Positions 11,270 to 24,500 of a DNA stretch of 64,000 nucleotides are shown piece after piece (the stretch's first letter is position 1; every line of letters begins with the position of its first letter). The position numbers and the translations under genes are program-made. The notes beneath the pieces are model-generated. The model was not told the origin of the DNA and made no database searches. It saw nothing but the letters and a program-made list of their open reading frames with translations. Origin of the DNA: Hymenolepis diminuta (taxonomy: Eukaryota > Platyhelminthes > Cestoda > Cyclophyllidea > Hymenolepididae); contig CAADRB010000019.1 in the NCBI GenBank assembly GCA_900708905.1, forward strand, positions 1,057,514-1,121,513. The letters are read 5' to 3'.

Positions 11270-14200
11270 AAATATATGTAGATGTATATATCGATACAGG
11301 CTTGCGTGTGCCCAAATTTCGACTAATAGTTTTCTAAATATTTTCCGGTTGTGATAATTTTAAAACTTGTATTTATTATAATAGCATTTTGCAATAATTT
11401 ATTCCTAATTTTAAAATACAATAAGAGTATTGTCGTAGTTAACTCTAAATACCAGATACGAGATTTGTGAAATTGCAAATCTTTCTATGCCTACTAGCTC
11501 TAAAAAGTAAAAATAAATCTTTCAACTAGTGCAATTTTTGCTAAATAAAGTTTATGATTAAGCAATTAGCAATATGTCATTAGCAAAAACAATTTGTTCT
11601 ATCATCATATTCAAATTATAAATAAAAATTTACAATTTTTTGCGGTCCAAATGTAAAGAGCAATTTAAAATATTAGATAAGTTTGATTCAGGAAAATCGT
11701 ACAAAGCCTTTGTATTTTTTTAAGTGCCGTAAGCTTTAGACAGGAATTTTAAGAACATTAGTACACTCAGTTGCCATGGTTTCCATTTAATTAGAATCAC
11801 AAAGTTAGCTCACTATGTAGAAAAAATAATATAAAAATATTATTTATTTACAAACATTGAGTGCGCATTAAATTAATTAAGTGAGATACGTATTTTTCTC
11901 ATGAAAATGGGCTGATAAGACAAATGCTAATTTCATATTTAGCTATCTTAAGGTATTTAATTATTCTTATTCTTTAAGTTTATTTTTATTCAATAATTTG
12001 TCTGTACAAAGTTATTAATAGATCCCTGCTAATACGCACGTCGCACGATTAAAAACATGTGTTGTGTATCACTTATCTGAACTTTAGCACCAAAAAAATA
12101 TTTCGATTTTTTATATGTAAAAGTTTACCTATATAAAACACACTGGTTGTCGCTTCCAAAACCAACTCGCTCAGACTGAAATTTCTTGTTGTGACAATTC
12201 TTCCATGGCTTTCTATGATCTTCATATTGCTGTCACATGTCTTTATCTTAATTACCCTATCTGTGTGTCAATGACCTCAGTCTATACGGTTGTGAAAACC
12301 CCCATCTACTCATCCCTGTGTGATTCTTTGTTGTATGCAAATAATTTTTATAATTAAAACTAGTTTGCTAAGGTACAGAACTTACTATCTGCTTTTATGC
12401 TCACCATCTGTACTAGTTCTAGACAAACCCTACGATGTCTAAGAGACATGTTAATACCATTGGTCGATGTCAGTAATTTTAAAAGAGAATTTTTGACCGA
12501 ATCTGTCATACTTTAATTATCTAATAACCTTTGAATATTAATTATCGATTACACCAATCAAACTACGACACATAATGATAGATAATTACTAAATGTCATG
12601 TTCTGATCTGCAGTTTAGTGATATTTAGCAGCATTTAAAATTTTGACCGTGATATGCATTATTTCGCAATAGCAAGTAATTTTAATGAATTAAAGCAATT
12701 TGATAAATTAAATTTAGATAAATATCAAGTGGAAAATAGGAATGTCTGACCTCTAATTTTGCGATATCTAATATACATTCTGTGGTCTTCTAACCTTACT
12801 TATGACCATTTAAAATTATTATTTCCACTTTTCTTTTGAATGCATTTTTTAAATTATTTGTCAATTTAAGGAAATAGATGGACTTGGCTTGTTTGTCTAA
12901 ACAAACAAACAGCGTGAATTCCGATGTGAAGAGAATTCGCAAGAAAACAATGAAGTACGTGGCTGATAAATATATGTGAATGTTTACAGTAATTAAAGCG
13001 ATGTACTTGTACTATCAACAGGATCACTATTTCTCAGCTGTATTGATCAAATACGGCTTCTGGTATCCAATTTCTGGATTTTTATGCTTTATAAAGGACG
13101 AAGATTTTTAAAAGCAATATAGCAGGTTGGTATCCTTAGTGATGATCCTCGACTCAGTTCAGACCTCTTCAAAAAATTGTTTATTAAAGCTGCAGCGTAT
13201 GTCCTTCGAGTGGAGATGAGAAAAGTTACTATCTCGAATCCCATAAACTGAATCTCTTTATCCTTTTCCAAGGTTACTTCTCTTCTGCTGTAACCATGCA
13301 AAGACTTGTCTAACTAGCATATTGTATGCTATATAAATAAACAAACATATATAAAATATATATTTGTCCATTTAAAAATCATGAGCTAATTTAAATATCT
13401 TATTCAACCGCTGTGGTTACTAAGATAGTTGTTTCATACTTATATTAAAGGAAACAACGGTGCAGTGTAGTTATATTTTCATAACATTGATGTTCATCAG
13501 TACTGTTAAAATTTTCAAAATAATCCATCAAAAAAGGTTAGAACTAAAACCTTTCTGAGGTGAACAGGAATATGTGTTTAGAAACAGTGACTATCACCTA
13601 AAGTTCTTACTAATACAAGAGTATAACAATATCAGTATATCTCTATCTCTCAAACATCATTTTCATTTTTAACTTAAAATGATTGAGTAATGAAATTAAA
13701 AATTCAATTCCCTATTAAATTAAGTATTTCTGCCGGCAATTAAGTTTGGTAACCAAAGACTGGGACATTTTAGATACATTCTGGCATCTAATACTGCCAA
13801 AGCCATTAATCCGATCCTTTCTTAATTTTCAAACCTGAAATGGCCTATTCGTTTCCTTTTCAACGACTGATTAAATAAAAAATATGCAAATCATGTACTT
13901 CATAAATAAAGTGCAATAAGTAACATTACTGTATTTTAAAAATGTGCTGAGGAAATATTTGTTTAGGTAATGCGTAACTATTCTACGCATCCGAGGAATG
14001 TTTATTCACATTTTGAATGTTATTTTCCGTAAAATAACTTTCAGAATTCATCAGATAAACCATGACATTTGAGAGTCTTTTGCACTTTCTAAAAGTAAAG
14101 TACAAAAATAAGATTTAGAGATTTTTATACAGCACGAAATTCTTTTGAATACTGATGAATTATATGAATAAATTATAAGCTGCAATGACTTTAAAATAAC

Positions 14201-15680
14201 ATTCTTGATGGTTTATTTGACAACTTTCCATTTTATCTATAGGCTTGAAAGAGCAAGGTATTATTTTTGATTCATAGACTTGCACTTTATTAATTAGGAA
14301 ATGCAGTAATCTTTGAATCCTAAGTTTGAAATTGGAGAAATTTTATTTTTACGCTTAAAATAACAATTTTACTAAGCACTGTGTTTATTTAAAAAATGCG
14401 TTAAGGATGTAATGCTGAAACAAATATTAATTCAATCAAAATAAGGTCCTGAATTGGAAGTCTTTCTTAGCATTATTTTTATATCACCTGTCCTTTTCAT
14501 TCAATTTTGTCCATTGAAAACGGTTTCTGACGATTTTCGCTGATCATTACAGTAAATGTCCACACGTTGGCAACCTTTGTTTGGAAGATTTAAATAACTA
14601 ATTAACAGTACCGTTTTGAATTCTGTATAGACCAAACTGAAATTATTTCAGTCTAATTTATGGGAAATAAATGTTTGCAGTTGGCAATGCATCAAAAGCA
14701 GAAAATTTTGGTTACCATAAATTTTCCTTATTACATTAATATTCCTTAGCTTTATAAAGAGAAGTCTATTTTACATCCCCTTTTATAGATAACGCTTAAA
14801 AGTGGTGTATAGGAATTCTTACTACAATAAAATGTAGTAGCAACGAACGTACACAGTAATAAATAGTGAATAATGCTAAGATATAGATATAAACGTTTTT
14901 CGTGTCTTTTTTGTGTCCAATGTGTTTTGTGACAAAAACAAATTCGCAATGTAAAGTTTTTGGGAAAAGATAACTCCTTTTTCTTGCTTGTTTGTCAGCT
15001 GGTCAGATGAAAGTGACTTAGAAATTACCCATCACCTAAAAAGGAATTATTACCACATGACTGTTCTTCAAACACGCAACAACTGTTTTATTTTAGTAAT
15101 ATAGGGATTGTAAAGGTTTATAAATTTCACGCGTATCGCCTCTACGGAGCCATTAAATCCAATCATACAAATATTTTATGAAGAGGTTACATTATGAGGT
15201 GAAGATTAAAAAGTGTTATATGGTGATTTGTGTGAAATAATAAATATTAGAAATGATTAAGCAGTTCATTGGAGGTGACATTTCTAAACTCTTCCATGTT
15301 TTATCCTACACATAAACGGTTTAGTTTGGTGATTTTTGAGCACAAAATAAGCAGACCCTGAAATATACAAAGCAAACATCCTGCCAAAACCACCACTCTC
15401 TATAAAAGAAAATCATTATATACGTATGAAAAATTATAAGCAAATTCCTTCTATGAAGAAAGTAAAAAATTTGTTGATAAACAGGAAAAAATAAATAAAA
15501 AATTAGGGGAAACTCAAAATCACGACATTCTTTTAAATGTCTGTGTTAATTACTGATTATTCTAGCCCTAATTTTATTTTTAACTTATTAGTCAAGTGCA
15601 TGTGTTTAGATTAGATATGGCGTGATCCAGACTGAGCTCATATTTTTGATAAAGGGACTGAATCAGTGCCTTTGCCATCG
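11270..15680. other. AT-rich DNA, no gene seen
   Basis: The best open stretch (13301-13089, minus) starts at TTG, has no motif and no splice-site context. A small TTGTTTGT/ACAAACAA inverted pair lies near 12890-12910. Nothing else stands out. Confidence 0.5.
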
Positions 15681-15689
15681 GCGTTAAAT

Positions 15690-15990
15690 TTATATCAGTT
15701 GGGGAGGGGAGGAGACTAAGTATTCCGGTAACGAATGTTAAAAGAGTAAGAAGAAAGGAATCTGGGAAGTAACGATAGTTCTTTGGGGAAATTTATCAGT
15801 GAGAAAGGTGGAGAGAGAGCTACATGTCAGAAAGAAGGATGAAGATAGAAAGAAACAGGGTGTAGGCATGACTGTAGGAGTTGACCGACAAAAGTTGGAG
15901 GGGAGAGTGCTAAGTAGAAACACAGGACCATTAGAGTCAGGACAGAGTAAAGGTTACACCTAGGCATGTGTTAGAAGGAGACGGTAGATA
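15690..15990 (+). repeat. Purine-rich dispersed repeat, copy 1
   Basis: This stretch is strongly G/A-biased on the plus strand (GGGGAGGGGAGGAGAC, GTGGAGAGAGAGC). Bases 15867-15894 match 52958-52985 at 21 of 28 positions, and both lie at the same place within a similarly purine-rich stretch. That points to a shared dispersed repeat, now old and diverged. No reading frame or tRNA-like promoter box was recognised, so its class is unknown. Confidence 0.35.
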
Positions 15991-15999
15991 TTTGAAAAA

Positions 16000-18900
16000 A
16001 ATAAAAGACATTTAGTATTTAGCTGACGGGTTGAAACGGTGAGTGAAAGTCCGGCGTTTATTTTAGTCTCTAAAGGAGTTTGGATAGACCTGCATGGCGA
16101 TAAGACCTTTCTAATTAAAGTGGATTAGACAACTGCTAAACTGTCTTAGATATAAACTCAGCTTTTGGAAGCAGTCAATCATAAGTTTTTAATTGAGTAT
16201 TTCAAATCAAATCGCATTATAGCATTCTTATGTTCAATTAAAGGTTTATCGGTATGATCACAGTATTACTATTTCATTAAACCTCTCAAATCTCGCTCTC
16301 TCTCCCTAATTATTTAATAAATGAAGATATTTATTTAAAGTTTACTTAGGATTTATTGGCAAGACTGATTCAACAGGCAATATATTTATTATTGCGTAAC
16401 ACAAATTAAGTTGCACACGAAGTAGCGACAATGACTTTACTTCGTGGCAAATACCACGAAATGGTACTCTCAGCAGATAATGAATGAATAAACACTTCTA
16501 TTTTAAAATTTCGTTGTTTTTAGCTAAGTTAATCTTAAATAAATACCAAAGGAAACTAGGATCCATCTTTCCAAAACCATTTTTAAATTAGAATTCTGAA
16601 CTTTGACGCACTGAAATTGGCCCCGGCTTAAAATTTCCATGGCAGTTGATTTATAACAAAGCACATTTTGTATTATAGGAAAGAAAAATGGCTTTTTTCT
16701 ACGTACCAGCTAATTCTAATTCATCTTTGTTGTTAGTGAAAAACGTTAAAATTTTAAGACATTCGGAAAAATATTTTTTAAGATAATTCAAGAATAAGGC
16801 CTAAATATTTTTAAAAATATTGCTGGATAATGCTAGACTTTGGCCATCTTGTGAAGTAGTCGAGGGCCTCTTCATTTAATCCGAATCCATTTGTCGTTAA
16901 TGGCTCTTTCTAGAGTAGTGATTCTTGCCTGCATTATGACACAGTTTAATTATCTTTATCTTCTGCCAGCTAATTAAAAGTCAGAAAAGTAAGGTAATTC
17001 TTTACTCAATCATTTAATGGAAAGTGGAAAGCGGAAGGCGGATTTTCCTTAAGAAATTAGGAATTCTAGACTGATTTAATAAAGCCAATGGTACATATAT
17101 GCATACATATAACATGATGATAAAGTGTTTGCCGAATAACCGATTAAAATTTAGAATAGATATAATCTAAAATGGAGTCAATAACTACTTATTTTCAACA
17201 GTCTTAAGGTACACATTCTTCTTTCAGTTGAAGTTTATTCCTCCTGAACGACTCCTTAATTCTGCATTGTGCAAATAGTTATATTTTATATTATAAAACA
17301 ATGATATTTCCTAATATGCAAGTGCAAATTAAACCTTCCTCCATAAATAACTAATTAATTAACACTCTCCATCGGAAATGAGATGGCCAATTAAAGCATA
17401 AAGTAATTGTATAATAAAAATATGTTCAAGCGTTTCTTGTCAAAGTTGTATGAAATATCACTTAGATATGGTGCCGCTTCTCAAATTCATTGGTGAAATC
17501 GATGTTTTGAAAATAATACAATCAGAACATTTGCCTATCTTTCGAAAGCACGACAAATCAATATTTTTAAATATTCTTTCCTTTTAAGTATGCTTTAACA
17601 GGATTCAATTGATTCTACTTTTTTAATAGCCCATAACTATTTCTCTCAGTTTCATTACTTTTTTATAAGTATGCAAATTTAGCGGAAAAACATTCTAATA
17701 AATTTTATAGTGCTTTCAAAATTACAATTTTTCGAAAGTTAATTTGCAACACTTTGCTTTCACTCTTGTAATCAAAATATTTCCTCTTGTAAACGATTCA
17801 AGGTTAACTTTTGTTAGGCTTATCAATAAGGATTTATAGAAGAAGCATTTATATTGTTAATTTGAGTTTTGGCGATAAAATACCTTGACCTAATAATTTT
17901 ATTTGTTTCAAAAATTGAATGATAATGAAGCTTAATTTTTAGTTTTACAAACTTATTATTTGGCTATTAAAAATAAAGGCAGCGTATTTTCTACAATGTG
18001 AATTATCGGGTGGATCGCAGAAATCACAAAATTTTTGCTGATTTTAACAATTGATTTTCTCTTTTTGTACAATTGAAAAGGCCTTTGCGGATATAATAGA
18101 GGAATGTCAATGACAGCTGACGAAATACCTTCGAATGTTTTAGACTTTTGTGGAATACCTTGTTTACATTCCGAAGAAAAAAATTTTGCTTTGAAGAAAA
18201 TAAATATTGAAGAAATCTAAAACATCGTTATAAAGTTTTTCATCAGTCTGTCTGTACATTTTTTAACAATGTTAGGAGAATCTTAACGTCAAAATATTTC
18301 CGATTTTAAAAATGCAATCAATCAAAACTTACTACGATTTGCAATTCATGAAATTAATGTGCTAAGTTTACATTTAAAGGGAACAAAACACAGATATTGC
18401 TAATATTCAATAAAGATTATTTGAGTATTCTGATAATGTACGTTCTTTTCAAAGTTATCTGTCAATGATTGTGATTAATAATCTTCACAGTTTGAAATAT
18501 GGCTTGTCATTTAGACAGCATGAAATGACACCATATAGAATAGTCTTTTGCTTACGTTGGCATTTGAATAACTGAATCCCAATAAACTATTCTCCTCCAG
18601 AAACGTAATTTTTATATTATGTGCTATTATTGTTATGCAGCGGCACTAAAAAATTAATTACAAGCTTCAAATGGTATTTGTTCGCAAATTTGTGATCACA
18701 TTTTAGAATAAAATTTTAAAATTATACAAATTTTAAAAAGTTTTTCACTTTCACCGTAGAAAAACTGCTTTTTATACACTATGTTGTACAAATCCCGCGT
18801 TTGAAATTTTTGATATATAGATTCGCACGGCCACCTCAGTTTAATTTCCACTTTTATTAATGAGACCTGCCTTGTTGTGTCCTACATCTGCCTTCTTTAT

Positions 18901-21235
18901 CCTTTGTCGAATAATAAAAAATATGGGAGTGAGGCCGTTACAATAACCATAGTTGAAAGCATTATAATTTGATGCTACTCTCTTCTTTAAATTTGTGAAC
19001 ATTGGGTATTCAATTGAAGTCCATATTGTAGTAAGTTTTCGTCAGTTTTTAATTTTATTTAAACCTTGCAATTCAAATTAAAACAAATAGCTGCAGCGAA
19101 GGTTAAGATCGGTCACTTTATTTAATGGGAATACTATTTTGTTTTGCAAACAATAAATTGATAGCCATACGATATATTTCGCGTTCAAATCATCCCAGTT
19201 GAAGTTTGAACATATTAGAAAAAATAAAAATATCATTTTACTATAATGAGCAGCATGATTGTATGGCCTGAATGGTTAAATTTGAGTTGATTTACAAATT
19301 ATTTCAAACTTTGAAGTTTATTACCCATTTTTTCTAAAAAATAATGAGAATATCCATTTAAAATAACTTTTGGGGTAAATGTTCATGTCATATTTTATTA
19401 GAAAAGAATTAGATATAAATCAACAACAATAATTAGCAATAGATATAAAAGATTTAGTAAATATGTAAGAGTCTAATAAAATATTTGATTAGATTAGAAA
19501 TTTGAAGCGTTGCAGAAATGACATTCTTAATAACCACAGCATAATGATTAAAATATAATCCAATAACATGTTTTATTCTGTTTCACAAATTATAGCTGGA
19601 ATGATTAAAATAATAATGCAAAACTTTTCTTGATTGCATGCCAATTTGAATAAAATACGTTCCAACTCTACTTGTCATTTTTCAGACACTGGACTTTTAA
19701 TGTAGATATATTAATTCATTGCTATCATTTATGTTATTTAGCGCATCAAATTTCTACTCTACGTACATTTCTTCTAGTTCTGTCTCTCAGTGGATAATAA
19801 AGCTTACATTTTATTTATATTAGAATATATGATTTTTGTAGTTTTAGTTCAATTTCGTTTTATTGTGACATAAGATGATGTTCTTTTATTTCACCAGTAA
19901 GCATAAATGAAAAATGTCACATAAAAACACTCTTCTTTCTTCATGTGAATATATATTCAATTTATGGTTTATTATTACGTAGGCGTTACCAATAAAACAG
20001 AGTTCGGATTTATATTGATAAATCAAAGGAATATTAAAGGTTCACGTGGTTAAATGACGGATCGCGTAATATGCAGACAAATATACTGGTACAGGTACAG
20101 AGATTGGACAATCGATTCAAGAACATGTACTTGTCAGTAAGCATATGAATATTACTGAAACAGGTAAATGCCATATTAAAAACATACGGTAAAAGATCCC
20201 GCAAATTTTAGAAAATTTTTGTTTAAGAAAGATCAGATTATGGAAATCAGCAATGGGCGAAACGTCTATTGTATTTTTAAATTGATAATTAGCATATTAT
20301 TTAATGATTTTCAATGAACTGAATTAATGATGTAGTTTTATTAATTGATACATGTACCATTATTAAAGGGAATGTATAATTTTGTAGAAATAAGATTTTG
20401 GTAAATGTTTTGTGTAAGTGTTGGCTAAACCCCGACGCTGTTGATTATTGGTTGGATTTCACACATTTCACACAATTTAATATAAATAAACCATTCATAG
20501 AGGCTCTATAAGACAAATCGTTTTTATTAACAGTTTACACAATTAAGTATAATGATGATATTTATTTTTGAGTCTTTATAACTTTTAATAAGTATTGAAG
20601 CGCTTTCAATGATTCTCTAGTGATCTCATATTTAATAATAAAATTTAGAAAGTACACATTTAAAAGCACCAAAGAAAAATAATACCAGGTGCCATCCAAA
20701 CAAGACAACACTTTTCAATAAATAAATCTTTTAAAAATATATCATGCTGTATTTAATATAATCTTCTAATTTATTTCTTTTAGTTATTGTCTTAGGTTTT
20801 GAGCTTGTACTCAAAATTATTAATGCAGTAAAATTTTTTCCCAATTATGAATCCCGAATTCTTTCTACTGTTCATTATTACCATCGTTTTGAAATATTTT
20901 CTCAAGAGAATATGAGAATAAATATGTCATAGGTTATTTAAGTCCAAAAGGTCTTAAATGCAATTTGGATTAAAAAAAATCGCCATTAGATGCTTTCAAA
21001 TTCGACTCCTTCTGAATGTAATTTAATTTATGAGAAATTCTCGACTTGTATAGTAACTCAAAATAAGTATTTGCCTTTTGAGAAATATATTCAGATGCTT
21101 AAAGATTTGTAGGGCCTTATTTTAATTAAGCAGTCTGACATTGCTTTGATATTGAAATAAAATTGTGTGTGTAGCATCAGAGTTATCAGTTTCAGGGTAA
21201 CTGTGCATGATCAACCTCCCCCTATCCTCAAATTT
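16000..21235. other. AT-rich DNA, no gene seen
   Basis: No open frame above 60 codons, no paired splice sites around protein-like sequence and no recognisable repeat. Base composition is uniformly AT-rich. Confidence 0.5.
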
Positions 21236-21236
21236 G

Positions 21237-21504
21237 TCCTGTATATCCATCTTATCGTTTCCTTGTCGACCCGATGTAAAATTTAACTGAAACAAACATT
21301 TTGTCCCCGGGGTCTTCTGAGGTTTTGCCGGTAATTTCCAATACGTTACAAAACTCGGCCTGCAAAAATGAACGAATTGCGGTTAACGGTTTTGAGTCGC
21401 CTCAGAAAAAGTGGACACCAAATATTAAAAAACTAGAAACTCTGCTGAGGTGGCAAATGAGAACTATCAAACCATTCACCTGCTCTCCGTGGATTGGATA
21501 AACC
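21237..21504. other. GC-richer island with protein-like frames on both strands
   Basis: On the plus strand an ATG-less frame stays open for about 220 bases and reads hydrophilic sequence such as ESPQKKWTPNIKKLETLL, ending PFTCSPWIG. On the minus strand a different frame reads SFLQAEFCNVLEITGKTSED and then PGDKMFVSVKFYIGSTRKR before a stop. That frame crosses TTCATTTTTGCAG|G at about 21353, a good splice acceptor. Both look more protein-like than the surrounding noise but only one can be real. I recognise neither family. It may be a single exon of an unseen gene or a coding relic. Confidence 0.25.
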
Positions 21505-21509
21505 AAAAA

Positions 21510-24500
21510 TCAGCCCATTTTGAGAAGGTAAAAAGTTGTATCCAAGTGATATCTAGCAGAATAGTGATAAGGTTCCTAATATAGGATGTCACAATAAAGC
21601 GGATACAACGCGAAGGCTGAAATGAAAATGAATCGGCTAGTCCAGTTATCAACATATGAAATAATCAACTCTTTTATACCATACAGATAAACTTTGCTTA
21701 TGGACTGTTCAATAACACTATCATGTGACATTTTACTCTCTGGCAATTAAGAGTGAAGTATTGTGGCATCGAGCTATCAGTGTTAGACCACATGATTAAC
21801 TCCTCTTGGGATGCATTTAATATATCTGTCTAATCATTCCGTAATTGACGCAACAAAAGAACTGTGGATTTTGTACGCAGGTTGAGATGTTTATCCGCAA
21901 AATAGATAAAATTCACTAACCTTATTTGTGATATTTAATAAATAATTTTATTTTCAACACAGAAATGAACTCATACGTAGAGGTACTTATACATCAATTC
22001 GAATTCTTCTCCGTTGTATAATGAGGCTATTAAATACTTTTAATCATTAATTGTATTGGAAATACAATTTGCATACAAAACGCTAGGGTTTTAAACATAG
22101 TAATTACTAAATGAGAAAGAAGGTAAAACATGAAGATGTTATTCTTTGAAAAATAACTCTAATACTCCTTGAAATATTGAGGAATTTAGTACAAGTAGCA
22201 AATAGTTTTCAAAAAAATTGATGAAAAATTGGACCGATTTTCCTGAGGAAATATTCAAATTATGCTTTATTTTTATATCAAATATTTCACAATCAGGTAC
22301 TAATTTGTTCGAAGTTGGAAGGAAGCAAACGTTTGTTATTGAATGGGTTAAAAGATGAGTAGCTGCACCACTTACATCTTTATTTCAATAATGCGTTTAG
22401 CGAGCCTAAACTTAGGTTAACAGGTTTGAAATTAGCGAAGAATTTTAAACTTAACAGAGCTTACTGATAATAAATAAGGTATTCTTGTTTCCTTTAAATG
22501 TATCTTTGCAGTTAGCACTCTTTCTAGTCCTCAGTTTCTTGAAATGAATTATTTGCAACAATTTTTCACATTGGAGTGCTACATTTTACGCAACATAATT
22601 GCTATAATATGTTGTTGGTTACAGCTACATCGTGCAAAAATTACATTAATTTACATAACAACAAAAGCTTGTGATATTTACCACCAGTGTATGCATGTTG
22701 TTTGAAATAAGTCACTTAATTATTAACCATTTTTGACTTAAAAGAAAAACGAATTTCAATATTTTTTCATTAAAGGTGATCTTGAATATCTTCGATTTGT
22801 TCATAATGGAAAGTAAAACTTATTGCTGTTGTGCAAATAAGAGCGTTGTTTCATAAAACTTTTATACTAAGGAATACAAATCAGCCACAATTCTTTCGTT
22901 TTAAGATTGCAAATGTTTTATAATTGCCTTGCAAATTCAGTTGATTTTGGATAGTAAAATGAGAAATCTGATATTTTTGGTCAAAGGATGATGTTTTTGT
23001 TCCAGGTTTAACTAAATTTAGTAAGTACTTAATAATCTTTTTATTGATTTAGTTTCCGGTTTATTATGACTAGATTGTTGGCCTAAAGTTAACTAGTAAA
23101 TTAAAAATTTTTTTTGTTGAACAGAAAATTATGTACCTTCTACCCTTCTACTTTTGTAGGTTGTTGGTTAAAAAATCCATCTCTTTTCAGCTGATTGTGC
23201 AACTCCCAACTCTGAATAAGATGTTGAGAAGTGAAACTCTGACAGCTAGAAAGAATTTGGTACAAGTATCACGATTTTGTTTAAAGGCAGACGGAGGATG
23301 TTTAATAATTCACTTTTAATCCTCAGTAAGGGCTCTTTTAATTTGACTTGATACTTGACAGTTCTATTAAATTGTCAAAAAAAACTTTTACATATACGAT
23401 AAATAAAATTATTTTGCATATTTACACAAAATATGTACTTAAAACTGCAATACTAAATTGTTTACTTTGAATAAGTTTGGCTAATAAAAGAGATGACCGA
23501 ATTCAGGTTTCTCATTAGGGAGACTCAATGATGTTATCCGTTAACTCAATATGACCATTGAACAATGCTTCCCCAAATGGGCCAAGAAATATTTTTAATG
23601 TACAAAACCTATATTTGAATGCTTTTTAATGCATATTTCTTCAAAATGGTAATTAAAATTTATAATAATTCATCCTATCAGTGAATTTTAGCGACCGAAA
23701 TATTGCAATTAGTTGCAATAACACTATACAAGTCCATATAAACAACAATGAGTACCCTATGAATTAAATATGAGTATGACCTTGAGAATTTTCAACAGGA
23801 ACATTTTAAAAATTTCCCCGTAAATAAATCATTATATTAACTAATAACGATGGCTTGATTTTGAAATTACTAAAAACACACTTTTAGATTATAACACTAA
23901 TTTGCATAATATTATCAGTTTTGGCGTACTCAAAAATTTAAGTAAACTTTTAGAGATATACACATTTTGGCTTCTTTTTCATTTGCAGTTTTGTAATAAA
24001 AATAGTTCTGTTTATTTAATTATATGCGTCCTCCATTTTGAAATAAATCACAATTATAAAACATTTTCTTACTGATAATTTGTTTGCCAACTAAAAATTC
24101 CTTTGGAAAAAACAAAACAGAAAAAGTTTGTTTCTTTTGTAAATTATTTTTTAAACCTTCTAAGCTTTGCTCATGTTTGTAATGGTATTTGCGTTACCGC
24201 GAGTTGAGCATTTTATCATAAAAGTTGTAAAGCTAAATCATAATTTAATTTAGATGATTAAGTCAAATATTTTGATTCCGACTTAGAAAACTTTTTCGAT
24301 TCTTCAGCTAAAGTCCCAATGTTAATAGAAGAAATATTACTCTTTTTACAAACGACTTGTATCGTATCATTTATATCTTTCGAAATTGTAGATAATCCTT
24401 ATATACGTGCATTTTTGATGAAATAACGAGACTGAAACAAATCCTTTGAAGTGCATTTTAAATTGCTCTCTTGATAGGAGACTGAATGAAATATGAATGC

